A stretch of 64,000 bases of DNA. It comes from Tetragenococcus sp041859945. GTDB lineage: Bacteria; Bacillota; Bacilli; Lactobacillales; Enterococcaceae. The notes under the pieces were generated by a model. The model made no database searches. It was not told the origin of the DNA and was given only the letters and a program-made list of their open reading frames with translations. The stretch is from contig JBFLGC010000003.1 in assembly GCA_041859945.1 (NCBI GenBank), positions 1 through 64,000 on the forward strand, written 5' to 3'. Below, piece after piece: positions 1 to 8,880 of the stretch. Position numbers and translations under genes: made by a program. The first letter of the stretch is position 1. The number at the start of each line of letters is the position of its first letter.

Positions 1-40
1 TGATCGTATAAAAGTCTTAAAACGTTGGTAGACCAACTGT

Positions 41-745
41 TTGATATATTTTGTTCAATATCATAAATCATTCAGGAAAAAGGAAAAGGTGCTAGATCAG
101 GTTTTTTTACATGTTCCAGAAAACTCAGTTTATGGCTTATTGGGGCCAAATGGAGCGGGCAAGTCGACGCTGATGAAATTACTTACGGGGGTGTTAAAGC
201 CAACGAGTGGTCAGATCTTCGTTCAGGGGCATTCTTTTCAAGCGGGCATGATGAAAGAAGTAGGAGCGATGATCGAAGGACCAGCTATTTATGAAAATCT
301 GACGGCTTATGAAAATTTAACCGTGTTGGCTTTGTTGCTAAAGATCCCGAAATCAAGGATCCCAAGAATCTTAGAAACAGTTGGCCTTACTGAAACTGGC
401 AAAAAGCAAGCGCAACATTTTTCTTTAGGCATGAAACAACGACTGGGGATCGCGATGGCTTTATTGAATGAACCAAAATTATTGATCTTAGACGAACCGA
501 CTAACGGACTGGATCCGATCGGTATTCAAGATTTGCGTGAACTGATCCGCAGTTTTCCACAAAAAGGCATGACCGTGATCTTATCCAGTCATGTCTTATC
601 CGAAGTCCAACAAGTAGCTGATCATGTGGGGATCATCGCCCAGGGACATTTGGATTATGAAGCGAAAAACGATCCTAATAAACATGATTTAGAAACGGTA
701 TTCATGAATATCGTCAGAAAAAATCAAGAAGGGAGTCGTCACTGA
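41..745 (+). CDS. Lantibiotic-protection ABC transporter, ATP-binding subunit (LanF/MutF type)
   Basis: ATPase of an ABC exporter that expels lantibiotic-type peptides from the membrane. The 234-residue protein has Walker A GPNGAGKST at about residues 35-43, the signature FSLGMKQR at 127-134 and Walker B LLILDEP at 147-153. It couples to the two permeases that follow, and its stop overlaps the next start by one base. The start is uncertain. The only in-frame option is TTG at 41, with no good ribosome site, and the N-terminus is a few residues shorter than usual. The true start may be altered or lie at the window edge. The family call rests on the close fit to short lantibiotic-immunity ATPases and on the permease pair; bacitracin-type resistance is the alternative. 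Confidence 0.85.
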   Translation: MIYFVQYHKSFRKKEKVLDQVFLHVPENSVYGLLGPNGAGKSTLMKLLTGVLKPTSGQIFVQGHSFQAGMMKEVGAMIEGPAIYENLTAYENLTVLALLLKIPKSRIPRILETVGLTETGKKQAQHFSLGMKQRLGIAMALLNEPKLLILDEPTNGLDPIGIQDLRELIRSFPQKGMTVILSSHVLSEVQQVADHVGIIAQGHLDYEAKNDPNKHDLETVFMNIVRKNQEGSRH

Positions 746-1494
746 TGATCTTTAAAGCCGAAATGATCAAAGAAAAACGTGGCAGCAATCAAAAAATGCT
801 CGTGCTCGTGCCGATCTTCTTTATTTTGTTTTGTTTCTTGTTCACCTTACTAATGGGTACTTCACAAGCCGGAAAGAGCAATCTTATCGCCGCGGCTTTT
901 AATTGGTACCCAACAATGATCTTGCCGGTCGTGGTAAGCCTGCTAGTGACCAATTCGCTAAAAAAAGAACAGAAACAAAATCGCTGGCTCTATCAGATCC
1001 AACAAATTTCCAGTAAAAAAGTAATCTTAGCAAAGTTTAGTCTCGTGGCTCTGGAACTTTTCAGCATCGTTAGCTTATCGACTGTTCTTTTGGAAATCAG
1101 TAATGCTGGCTTCTTTCATGATACGATCGCTCAGGTGGCTCTTTTAAAAGCGACCTTACTTTTATTTATAGGATCGCTACCGACTTTAGCTTTTGATTTC
1201 TTGCTCAGTCGCTGGAACAAGACGTGGTTACCGATTTTAGCCAATCTCTCATTAGGAACAGCGGCAAGCGCGCTCATTGCTGTTGATCCTTATTGGTACT
1301 GGTTTCCTTGGTGCTATTCTTTACGAATGCTAGCACCTACACTAGGACTTCATCCGAATGGGACCTTTTTAAGTCCCAATAGTTCTTTATGGGACCAAAA
1401 AGTGATCGGATTCGGTTGTTTGCTATCATTTTTTGTCGCAGGACTTTTTTTGATCATTGCGCTTTTTTTTAAAAGAGGTGCGGAAAATGACTGA
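745..1494 (+). CDS. Lantibiotic immunity ABC transporter permease (MutE/EpiE type)
   Basis: Integral membrane subunit of the LanFEG-type exporter. It has 249 residues with about six hydrophobic segments, the first near residues 22-40, and little soluble sequence, as usual for EpiE/MutE permeases. The ATG overlaps the stop of the ATPase gene (TGATG) and the 3' end overlaps the next permease, so the three genes are translationally coupled. The permease pair plus ATPase matches lantibiotic self-protection operons. The substrate cannot be read from the sequence. Confidence 0.8.
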   Translation: MIFKAEMIKEKRGSNQKMLVLVPIFFILFCFLFTLLMGTSQAGKSNLIAAAFNWYPTMILPVVVSLLVTNSLKKEQKQNRWLYQIQQISSKKVILAKFSLVALELFSIVSLSTVLLEISNAGFFHDTIAQVALLKATLLLFIGSLPTLAFDFLLSRWNKTWLPILANLSLGTAASALIAVDPYWYWFPWCYSLRMLAPTLGLHPNGTFLSPNSSLWDQKVIGFGCLLSFFVAGLFLIIALFFKRGAEND

Positions 1495-2200
1495 TATGAA
1501 GAGCCAATGGCAAAGGACCCGACACACTTTCATAAGGCCCTTGCTGATCGGACTGCCCCTTAGTTACAGCTTACTTATGGCCCTTTATTTTAGTCTGTGC
1601 TCGCAAAATTTTACTTTTTCACAAGCTTTGCAAGGATTCAGCACGCTTCTGGTCGTTGCCACGGAATTTATCGCCGGTCTTATGATCGTACAGATCGTCC
1701 GTTCGGAACAAAAAGCCGGAAATTTTGCCAATGAATTACGGATCGGTATCGCCCGCTCCCAAATAATCGTTAGTAGACTGCTTTTTTTGGCTTGCCTACT
1801 GGTCTGGGTCTTTATCAGCGCTGACAGTACGTTTCTGGTCCTTTTGACGGCAACTGGTTCAAGAATCGACTTCGCTCAAAATCTACATTTTATGATCTGG
1901 AGCTTTTTGACCCTACTGCCATTTTTACCGGTCGATTTATTTTTAGCTTATAAGAGCGGACTGACCGGCGTGATGCTAGCAAATACAGCTTTTTGCTTAT
2001 CTGGGATCTTGTTAGGAACGACCGATCTAGGAATGGGGATCTGGCAGTATCTGCCTTGGGTTTGGCCGATCCGTTTGGCTTATCGTACGGATCAAAACGC
2101 CGCGAAATTTTGTCTCTTAGCGCTTTTTTTAATGGTTTTTCTAACTCTTTTGCTTATTTTTTGGTACAATCGATGGGAAGTACAAAGTCGAGAGGAGTAG
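1487..2200 (+). CDS. Lantibiotic immunity ABC transporter permease (MutG type)
   Basis: Second membrane subunit of the exporter, 237 residues and about six hydrophobic segments. I start it at ATG 1487, nine bases after a good ribosome site (AAAGAGG) and overlapping the previous stop by eight bases, rather than at the upstream TTG at 1457. The protein is related in layout to its neighbour but diverged, as LanE and LanG are. The stop at 2200 is two bases before the response regulator start, so transporter and regulators form one transcript. Confidence 0.78.
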   Translation: MTDMKSQWQRTRHTFIRPLLIGLPLSYSLLMALYFSLCSQNFTFSQALQGFSTLLVVATEFIAGLMIVQIVRSEQKAGNFANELRIGIARSQIIVSRLLFLACLLVWVFISADSTFLVLLTATGSRIDFAQNLHFMIWSFLTLLPFLPVDLFLAYKSGLTGVMLANTAFCLSGILLGTTDLGMGIWQYLPWVWPIRLAYRTDQNAAKFCLLALFLMVFLTLLLIFWYNRWEVQSREE

Positions 2201-2202
2201 CT

Positions 2203-2880
2203 ATGCAAATTTTGATCATTGATGATGATGACGATCTTTTAAAGTTGTTGGAGCAAGCCTTGAAAGCTGAATATCAGGTGATCACGCACCGATCAGTTCT
2301 ACAAGTGACCCAAAAAGATCTAGCCAGCTGCGATTTTGTCATCCTAGATGTCATGATGCCCGAACAAAATGGTTTCGAATTTTTACGTGAACATCGCCAA
2401 GAAATCGCCGTTCCAGTCCTTTTTTTGACCGCCAAAGACTTTGAAGCCGATAAGTTAGAAGGCTTTGCCTCAGGCGGCGATGATTATCTCACCAAGCCTT
2501 TTTCGATCCGCGAACTAAGAGCCCGCATCGCTGCTCATTTAAGACGTGAAAAAAGGCGGCAAGTGCCACCTTTAACGTCTGGTCTGATCACTTGTGATTT
2601 ATTGGCGCGAAAATTTTTTTGTCAAAACGTCCCCGTTGATCTGACCAGCAGTGAATTTGATCTTTGTGTTTTTTTAATGAAACAGACTAACCAAATTTTT
2701 TCCAAAGAAACGATCTATACCCAAGTTTACGGATTTGAGGCTCGTGGCGATAGTGCAACGACGATCACCGAACGAGTGAAAAAAATTCGCCATAAATTTC
2801 AAGAACACGGGGTCAATCCCATAAAAACAGTCTGGGGGATCGGTTACCAATGGAACGAAAGTCCATCAAAAATATCCTGA
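2203..2880 (+). CDS. OmpR/PhoB-family response regulator (LanR-like)
   Basis: Transcription factor of a two-component system, 225 residues. The receiver domain (about 1-115) shows the acidic cluster DDDDD at 7-11, the phosphoacceptor Asp49 in ILDVMMPE and Lys98 in TKPF. The winged-helix DNA-binding domain (about 125-220) ends with the typical WGIGYQW. The start is ATG 2203, just after GAGGAG; an upstream in-frame extension lies inside the permease gene and is rejected. It overlaps the kinase start by 31 bases. It probably controls the preceding transporter genes, by analogy with lantibiotic immunity operons. Confidence 0.9.
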   Translation: MQILIIDDDDDLLKLLEQALKAEYQVITHRSVLQVTQKDLASCDFVILDVMMPEQNGFEFLREHRQEIAVPVLFLTAKDFEADKLEGFASGGDDYLTKPFSIRELRARIAAHLRREKRRQVPPLTSGLITCDLLARKFFCQNVPVDLTSSEFDLCVFLMKQTNQIFSKETIYTQVYGFEARGDSATTITERVKKIRHKFQEHGVNPIKTVWGIGYQWNESPSKIS

Positions 2881-4205
2881 CACGTTTTTTTATCGTCAGT
2901 ATCGGCTTATTTTCTTTGATATTTCTTTTGTTTATTAGCTTGGGAAATTTAGCGATCAATAGTGGCTGGGTCTTACCGGCCAATTATCCGGAAAGTTTGA
3001 TCCCTCCTATAGAGGAGAAGATCAAAGAAGGGAACTTACAAACTGACGCTATCCCAGAATTTTTTGACTATCAACTAAAAGAGCAGGGCGAGATTCGAGC
3101 TGACACTTTTCCGAAACGCAAACAAAAACAGGTGGCAAAAGCCGCTATTAGCGGAAAAACACAAGGTGCCACCTCATGGACACGAGAAATATTCGTACCT
3201 ATCAAAGGAGACCAGCAAGAAATCGTCTTGTCCTATCATTTAGTCAGTGATTTTGCTTCGGGACGCTTACGAAAAGTTTTGCCTTCTTTTGAAATGTTAG
3301 AATTGAGTCTTTTTCTGTTTGCCCTAATTCTTGCTTTTTTCTTTAGCTTACGCCATTATAGCCGTAAACTACAAGGCGAATTAGCGAAAATCAATCAAGC
3401 CAATCTCGAAATCGCTCAGTTGAATCTAGAATTTCCAAATCAAAAAAGTTCAATAAAAGAAATCGATGCTATTTTGCAAACGATTGATCAGCTCAAAAAT
3501 TCCTTGAATGATTCGTTGCAGCAACAATGGCAATTACAAAATGAGCAAGAAACGAGTCTCCAAGGCTTGCTACATGATTTACGGACTCCGCTGACGTTGA
3601 TTCATGGAAATTTGGAATTGTTAGCAGAAACAGACTTATCTTCTCAGCAAGCAGAATTCCTTCAAGATGCCAAAAAGGGCATCGCTCGTCTAGAGCAGCA
3701 GACCGAGCGTTTAAAACAAGTGACTAGACCGAATTCATTAGAAAGTCAGAAGACTGCGATCGATCAGCCTTTTTTAAGCCGTTGTGAAAAAATCGCTCGA
3801 GAATTAGCCAAAACCAAACAGCTTTCGGTTGCCTTTTCAGGCGAAACAACAGCGGCTTTAGGGCTGGCCAATGAGCCTCTCTTTCAGGTGATCCAAAACT
3901 TGCTACAAAATAGTGTGGAAGCCGCGTCGGAAAAGAGCACCCTTTACTTATCCTTTAAACAAACCGAAAAACACTATCAAATAAAGATCCGTGATGAAGG
4001 ACCGGGCTTTTCTAAAGTAGGCTTAGAAACCGCCACTGAAAAGAATTATTCCACTAAGACAGATGGGCATGAGGGTTTAGGCTTATATTTGGGGCAATGT
4101 TATATGGATCAAGTAGGAGGGAAATTGCAAATCAGAAATATTGAAAGTCAAGGCGAAATCACCGGAGCCGAAGTGACGCTAATTTTTAAACTTGCTTCAC
4201 CCTAA
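2850..4205 (+). CDS. Sensor histidine kinase (LanK-like)
   Basis: Membrane kinase partner of the upstream response regulator, 451 residues. Two transmembrane segments (about 10-34 and 151-167) enclose an external sensor region of roughly 115 residues. The phosphorylated His242 lies in LLHDLRTPLTL. The ATPase domain has the N box QNLLQNSVEA, G1 DEGPGF and G2 GHEGLGLYLG. Its gene overlaps the regulator gene, which implies balanced synthesis. The layout fits SpaK/NisK-type peptide sensors. The ligand is unknown, since no peptide precursor gene is present in the window. Confidence 0.9.
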   Translation: MERKSIKNILTRFFIVSIGLFSLIFLLFISLGNLAINSGWVLPANYPESLIPPIEEKIKEGNLQTDAIPEFFDYQLKEQGEIRADTFPKRKQKQVAKAAISGKTQGATSWTREIFVPIKGDQQEIVLSYHLVSDFASGRLRKVLPSFEMLELSLFLFALILAFFFSLRHYSRKLQGELAKINQANLEIAQLNLEFPNQKSSIKEIDAILQTIDQLKNSLNDSLQQQWQLQNEQETSLQGLLHDLRTPLTLIHGNLELLAETDLSSQQAEFLQDAKKGIARLEQQTERLKQVTRPNSLESQKTAIDQPFLSRCEKIARELAKTKQLSVAFSGETTAALGLANEPLFQVIQNLLQNSVEAASEKSTLYLSFKQTEKHYQIKIRDEGPGFSKVGLETATEKNYSTKTDGHEGLGLYLGQCYMDQVGGKLQIRNIESQGEITGAEVTLIFKLASP

Positions 4206-4248
4206 AAAGTTGGCTAGAATAAGGAAAAAGATTTAAGGAGGGCTTTAG

Positions 4249-4737
4249 TTGTTTAAATTGACGGTTCCATTGATCCCACAACTACCTGAAATACCGACCG
4301 GCTGTGAGATTGCGGCTTGTTGCATGCTTTTACAAGCAGCAGGTGCTACGATCGATAAATTGACCTTAGCTAAGGAGATTCCTTACCACCAAACAGATCC
4401 TAATCAAGGTTTTGTGGGCGATCCTTTTACCGAAACTGGCGAAAGTATTTATCCCAAAGCGTTGGCAAAAACTCTCGAAAGGTATACCGGCAAAGCGGTT
4501 AATTTGACAGGCTGCACAATCGATGAACTAAAGAATTGGCTAGTAGAAAAAGGGCATCCCATTGAAATCTGGTTGGGTCCGATCTATGATTTTGGGATCC
4601 ATGCCTTAGTTTTGATCGGTTTTGAGGAAGATCGTCTGCTTTTTAACGATTGTTGGCAAGAGTGTGAGATCTCACTGAGTAGGACGGAATTTTTACCACT
4701 GTGGAAAAATAAAGGCTACCTGGCTCTGAGTTATTAA
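4249..4737 (+). CDS. C39-like (papain-fold) family protein
   Basis: Small 162-residue protein of the peptidase C39-like family. Candidate catalytic residues are Cys19 in TGCEIAACCML, His118 in GIHALVLIGF and Asp134 in FNDCW. There is no signal peptide or transmembrane segment at this start, so it would be cytoplasmic unless translocated by another route. The start is TTG 4249, supported by a strong AAGGAGG at 4235-4241. It follows the kinase gene by 43 bases and may be cotranscribed with it. A longer paralogue with a membrane anchor is at 50707-51462; both carry a GFVGD motif. The substrate is unknown. Confidence 0.75.
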   Translation: MFKLTVPLIPQLPEIPTGCEIAACCMLLQAAGATIDKLTLAKEIPYHQTDPNQGFVGDPFTETGESIYPKALAKTLERYTGKAVNLTGCTIDELKNWLVEKGHPIEIWLGPIYDFGIHALVLIGFEEDRLLFNDCWQECEISLSRTEFLPLWKNKGYLALSY

Positions 4738-4773
4738 AATTTATGAGGTTGTTTGTCAAAAATGACAATCCTA

Positions 4774-4816
4774 AAAGGATCTATGGTGGTTCAACTATTT
4801 TCACCATAGATCCTTT
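4774..4816. terminator. 15-bp perfect hairpin between convergent genes
   Basis: Arms AAAGGATCTATGGTG (4774-4788) and CACCATAGATCCTTT (4802-4816) pair perfectly around a 13-base loop. It sits between the convergent C39-like gene and the MFS gene. There is no clean T-run, so it is only a likely bidirectional terminator. Confidence 0.6.
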
Positions 4817-4867
4817 AAATTCGTTTAAGCGACGTTTTTTATCAAGCTAAGCTTACGCAACGCTTTT

Positions 4868-6040
4868 TTAAACAACGCTGCGGGCTTTCTTTTGATTCAA
4901 TTGTTCACTGGTCAAAAGCATCGCTACGGCAAAGAGTAGCAAGTAGAGTGGATAAAGTTTGATCGAAAACCAGTTGGCTAAGACGCCAAATAAAGGGGGC
5001 ATGAAAGTCGTGCCCAAGTAAGCAGCCGCCATTTGGATCCCAATGACAGCTTGAGAATTTTCAGGTCCAAAGTTTGCGGGTGTAGCATGGATGATCGCCG
5101 GATAGATCGGCGCACAGCCGATGCCTACTATGATCAGACCGGCTAATACGAAGGTTGTCGGTATAGCAGGTAAAATGAGCAAGAGGATGCCGAACATTAA
5201 AATGCCGATACCGATCCGGATCATTTGTTTGTCACCAAAACGATCGGCGATAAAGCCACTGATAAAGCGACCAAAAGTGATGCCTAAAAAGAAGAATGAA
5301 GCAAAACGAGCAGCAATTTCCGGTGCGATCCCACGGGCTTGAACGAGAAAGCTACTGGCCCAAAGCCCGGCGGTTTGTTCGACAGCAGAATAAGCAAAAA
5401 AGGCGATCAATAGAAAGTAGATATGGGGCAATTTCAAAACGTCTTTCGTCCGCAGCTCATTAGGCAGCGTTTCTGTTGTAGTAAGGGTCTTTTTTTGTTG
5501 ATTCCAAAGTGGCAGTGTTAGAAACAAAATCGTTGTCAAAATAAGCTGGATGACCCCGACCGCACGATAGCCATTTTGCCAGCTTTGATCTTGGGTCAGA
5601 AAATGACTCATGATGTAAGGACTGATGGCCGCACCGACGCCCCAAAAACAGTGGAGCCAACTCATATGACGAGACGCGTAATGCAAAGCAACATAATTAT
5701 TCAAGGCGGCATCGACCGCACCGGCTCCCAATCCATATGGGATGGCCCAAAATAATAATGCCCCGAAATGATGGGAGAGTGAAAAGCCAACTAAAGCTAT
5801 GGCCGTCGTCAAGACACTTAGAGCTGTCACAAGTCCGGTCCCAAGTTTTCTTGTCAAGCGATCAGATAAAATACTCGAGATAATGGTTCCCATAGCGATG
5901 ATCATAGTGATCGCCCCGGCATAAGAAACAGGCACTTGTAAATCACTATGCATGATAGGCCAAGCCGAACCGACGAGGGAATCGGGCAAGCCCAGACTAA
6001 TAAAAGCAATATAAATGATGGCAAGTAATAACGAATACAT
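4868..6040 (-). CDS. MFS transporter, sugar-permease-like
   Basis: Membrane transporter of the major facilitator superfamily, 390 residues with about 12 hydrophobic segments in two halves. The loop SDRLTRKLG after the second segment and GFIADRFGDK in the second half are the paired MFS loop motifs. The N-terminus (ISLGLPDSLVGSAWP) resembles fucose permease-like uptake carriers. A strong AGGAGG lies eight bases before the ATG. It is monocistronic, convergent with the C39-like gene and divergent from the broken pyruvate oxidase. The substrate cannot be assigned. Confidence 0.8.
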   Translation of the reverse strand: MYSLLLAIIYIAFISLGLPDSLVGSAWPIMHSDLQVPVSYAGAITMIIAMGTIISSILSDRLTRKLGTGLVTALSVLTTAIALVGFSLSHHFGALLFWAIPYGLGAGAVDAALNNYVALHYASRHMSWLHCFWGVGAAISPYIMSHFLTQDQSWQNGYRAVGVIQLILTTILFLTLPLWNQQKKTLTTTETLPNELRTKDVLKLPHIYFLLIAFFAYSAVEQTAGLWASSFLVQARGIAPEIAARFASFFFLGITFGRFISGFIADRFGDKQMIRIGIGILMFGILLLILPAIPTTFVLAGLIIVGIGCAPIYPAIIHATPANFGPENSQAVIGIQMAAAYLGTTFMPPLFGVLANWFSIKLYPLYLLLFAVAMLLTSEQLNQKKARSVV

Positions 6041-6224
6041 AAAGGCCTCCTAATTTTTCTTTCTTATCTAGAGTAGTGTTTCCAAAAGTAAATGTCAACT
6101 TGATTCAATAACTGAAGCTACTTTTCTTGTAATTTTTAGCACTTTTGTTTAAGCTTAAAAAGTGAATGATGTTAATTAACTATATACTGCAGATCATAGA
6201 GTTTCAGGAAGGGAGAAAATAGTT

Positions 6225-8007
6225 ATGGCAACAAAAAAAGTCGACGGTTGGGTCGCGGGCTTACAAGTAATGGAAGATTGGGGGATCAAAAATGTCTTTG
6301 GAATCCCCGCAGGTTCATTGAATTCATTAATGGATGCGTTTGAAAAGGAACAAAACAACATTGATTTTATTCAAGTCCGTCATGAAGAAACGGGTGCTTT
6401 GGCCGCAGCTATGTATGCCAAATTTACTGGCAAGATTGGGGTTTGTTTAGGCTCAGCTGGAACCTGGTGCGACGCATTTATACAATGGCTTGTATGATGC
6501 TAAGTTCGATCATGTGCCGGTTTTAGCGATCTTAGGGCAACGAACTTTAAAAGAATCAAATTTAGATGCCTTCCAAGAAATGAATCAAAATCCTTTGTTC
6601 GCTGATGTAGCTGTCTATAATCGGCGCGTGGCTTATGCCGAACAATTACCGCGCTTGATCGATGAAGGGATCCGTACCGCGATTGCGAGAAAAGGGGTAG
6701 CTGTTGTTGAAGTCCCGGTCGATTTTGGTTGGGCCGAACTAGATGAAGGCAGCTGGTACTCATCGGCGGCTGATTACCGTGATTTTCCGAAAATGGGCTT
6801 AAATGAAGCTGATATCGATGCTGCTGTTGAGATTTTGAGTCAAGCCAAACGTCCGATCATTTACGCTGGTAAAGGAACCCGCGGCAGTTCGTCTGATGTT
6901 ATCGCGCTAAGTCGCAAGATCAAAGCACCGGTTGCGATCACTGGGATCAACTTTGATGACTATGATTATTCCTTCGATGCCTTATTAGGTTCTGCCCACC
7001 GGGTCGGTTGGAAACCTGCTAACGAAGCTTTTGAGGAAGCCGATGTGGTCTTGTTTGCGGGTAGCAATTTCCCATTTGCCGAAGTGACGGAAAAATTTAA
7101 GTATATCGATAAATTCATTCAAATCGATATCGATCAACAAAAAATGGGTAAACGACACTTTGCCGATGTGGCGATTTTAGGCGATGCCGGGGAAGCGATC
7201 CGTGCCATTACTGAAAAAATCGCTGAAAAAGATGACAATGGGTGGTATAAGGCCAATATTGAAAACATCGCTAACTGGAAAGCTTACTTACAAAAATTAG
7301 AAGCCAAAACAGAGGGCCCGTTGCAACTTTTCCAAGTCTACAATGCCATTAACAAAATTGCCACAGAAGATGCGATCTTCTCGATCGATGTCGGTAACAC
7401 GACGCAAACGTCGATCCGTCATTTGCATATGAATCCGAAAAATATGTGGCGTACTTCAGAAGTCTTTGCCACCATGGGTAACGGCCTTCCTGGTGCTTTA
7501 GCAGCTAAACTAGCTTATTCTGACCGTTAAGTTTGGGATCTAGCCGGTGATGGCGGCTTTGCGATGGCCATGCAAGATGTCATCACCGCCGCTAAATATG
7601 GCTTGGCTTCGATCCATGTCGTCTTCAGTAATGATCGTTTCGGCTTTATCCGTGACGAACAAGAAGATACCAATGATAATTTCTATGGTGTCGATATTGC
7701 CGATGTTGATTTTGCGAAAATCGCGGAAGCGCAAGGAGCAGTCGGTTATACGGTAAGGGAAATCGCTGAATTAGACGAGGTTTTTGCTAAAGCTCAAGCT
7801 GACGAAAAAGCGGGCAAAGTCGTTTTGATCGATGCCAAGATCACAACTGAACGACCATTACCAGTTGAAGCTTTGAAGTTGGATCCTAAACGTTTCTCTG
7901 AATCTGAAATCAAGGAATTCAAAGAACGCTATGAAGCAGAAGATTTGCAACCATTCTGTGACTATCTAAAGGCTGAAGGATTGGAAGTCAAACAACACAA
8001 TCAGTAA
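6225..8007 (+). pseudogene. Pyruvate oxidase, broken by one frameshift and one stop codon
   Basis: Relic of a ThDP- and FAD-dependent pyruvate oxidase (pyruvate + phosphate + O2 to acetyl phosphate + CO2 + H2O2). It starts at ATG 6225 after GGAAGGGAG. The frame breaks at about 6461, where an extra A turns the expected GSAGPGATHLYNG into GSAGTWCDAF. Translation resumes in the next frame (LYDAKFDHVPVLAI) and meets TAA at 7528-7530, where Gln (CAA) is expected in DRQVWDLAGDGGFAMAMQD. The ThDP motif and C-terminus continue to the stop at 8007. With both lesions repaired the product would be about 593 residues, the normal family length. The two independent lesions argue for a true pseudogene, not a single sequencing error. 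Confidence 0.88.
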
Positions 8008-8014
8008 AATAAAG

Positions 8015-8049
8015 AAAAGCTGGGGATATATTTGTCTCAGCTTTTTGTT
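8015..8049 (+). terminator. Intrinsic terminator after pyruvate oxidase relic
   Basis: Stem AAAAGCTG (8015-8022) with CAGCTTTT (8038-8045) followed by T-rich sequence. Confidence 0.75.
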
Positions 8050-8308
8050 TCCATTGAAGCAAACGTCGATTCGTGATAAATTTAAGTTAGTAAGACAAGG
8101 GATGAAGTCATGTGTTTGATTTTTTGAAGAAAAAAACGGATGAAAAGTCGTGTCACCTGTAATGGCAATGATCCCCATTGAAAATGTAGATGACCAAGTT
8201 TTTGCAACGAAAATGATGGAAGAAGGAGTTACTTTTGAACTAAAAGATGATATGATCTATGCTCCGATCGATGGTAAGGTTTCGTTGATTGCGGCTACAA
8301 AACATGCG

Positions 8309-8640
8309 TTATATGATGAGATTCTGCAATTCGTACAAAAGTTGTTTTAGCAAATTCAGATATTTCATCATCAATCACTTGTCTACGGTATTTAGTTACC
8401 AGTACAAGATGATAATAGAGAAGAAATACTGAATGATTATTAGTAGCTAATTCCATTATTATTAGCAAATTCAGATATTTCATCATCGATCACTTGTCTA
8501 CGGTATTTAGTTACCAGTACAAGATGATAATAGAGAAGAAATACTGAATGATTATTAGTAGCTAATTTCATTGTTATATCAACTCATTTCTCATACCGAA
8601 CGGCATTCATCACTCACCTATAGAGGATGGGCGACTTCTA
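8309..8640 (-). mobile_element. IS200/IS605-family remnant (5' end of tnpA)
   Basis: Minus-strand reading gives the N-terminus of a Y1 transposase (MELATNNHSVFLLYYHLVLV, then TKYRRQVIDDEISEFAK). Only about 50 residues remain; the HUH motif and catalytic Tyr are absent. About 60 bases beyond the start codon, sequence near 8600-8640 (CCTATAGAGGATGGGCGACT) looks like the hairpin end of such an element. It lies inside the EIIA gene. Confidence 0.72.
8348..8577. repeat. 115-bp tandem duplication within the IS200 remnant
   Basis: The segment starting TAGCAAATTCAGATATTTCA at 8348 recurs from 8463 with only a few substitutions (for example TCATCAATC versus TCATCGATC), giving two head-to-tail copies with a period of 115 bases. 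It duplicates the first codons of the tnpA remnant. Confidence 0.88.
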
Positions 8641-8880
8641 CCTAGTTACGTTAAAAGAAGCTGGTTTTGAAACGCTTGTTAAGAAAGTCGATAAGATCAA
8701 AAAAGCACACCGTTTCTCAAAATCGATCGCCAAATGATGCTTGAAAAAGGGTATGATCTAACCATGCCAATGGTCGTGACCAATAGCGCTGATTTTGCTC
8801 TTTCGATTACAAAAGTCAATGAGGTCGTCGCTTTTGAGACCATTGTTTTAAACTATAGCAAAAAATAAGGAGTGAGGAGC

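Larger units (their letters stand above)
8110..8868 (+). pseudogene. PTS glucose-family EIIA, disrupted
   Basis: Two halves of one phosphotransferase EIIA gene of the glucose (Crr) family are recognisable. The 5' half (8110 to about 8308) has a start matching MFDFLKKKTDEK and then MIPIENVDDQVF and DDMIYAPIDGKVSLIAATKHA, with several one- or two-base frameshifts. The 3' half (about 8641-8868) reads VTLKEAGFETLVKKVDKIKKA, then MLEKGYDLTMPMVVTN and VVAFETIVLNYSKK, also with a frameshift. The segment around the active-site His (HFG...HIG region) is missing and replaced by IS200/IS605 sequence. In life the protein would pass phosphate from HPr to a sugar EIIB. Confidence 0.8.

Noticed and set aside
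1993..2202. N-terminal extension of the response regulator
   Set aside because: It lies inside the preceding permease gene in another frame; GAGGAG plus ATG 2203 gives the normal receiver-domain start.
6225..6497. Short intact protein of 90 residues
   Set aside because: It is the truncated N-terminus of the broken pyruvate oxidase; the last residues are frameshift product.
8348..8577. CRISPR array
   Set aside because: Just two 115-bp direct copies without spacers, and the unit is part of a tnpA gene.
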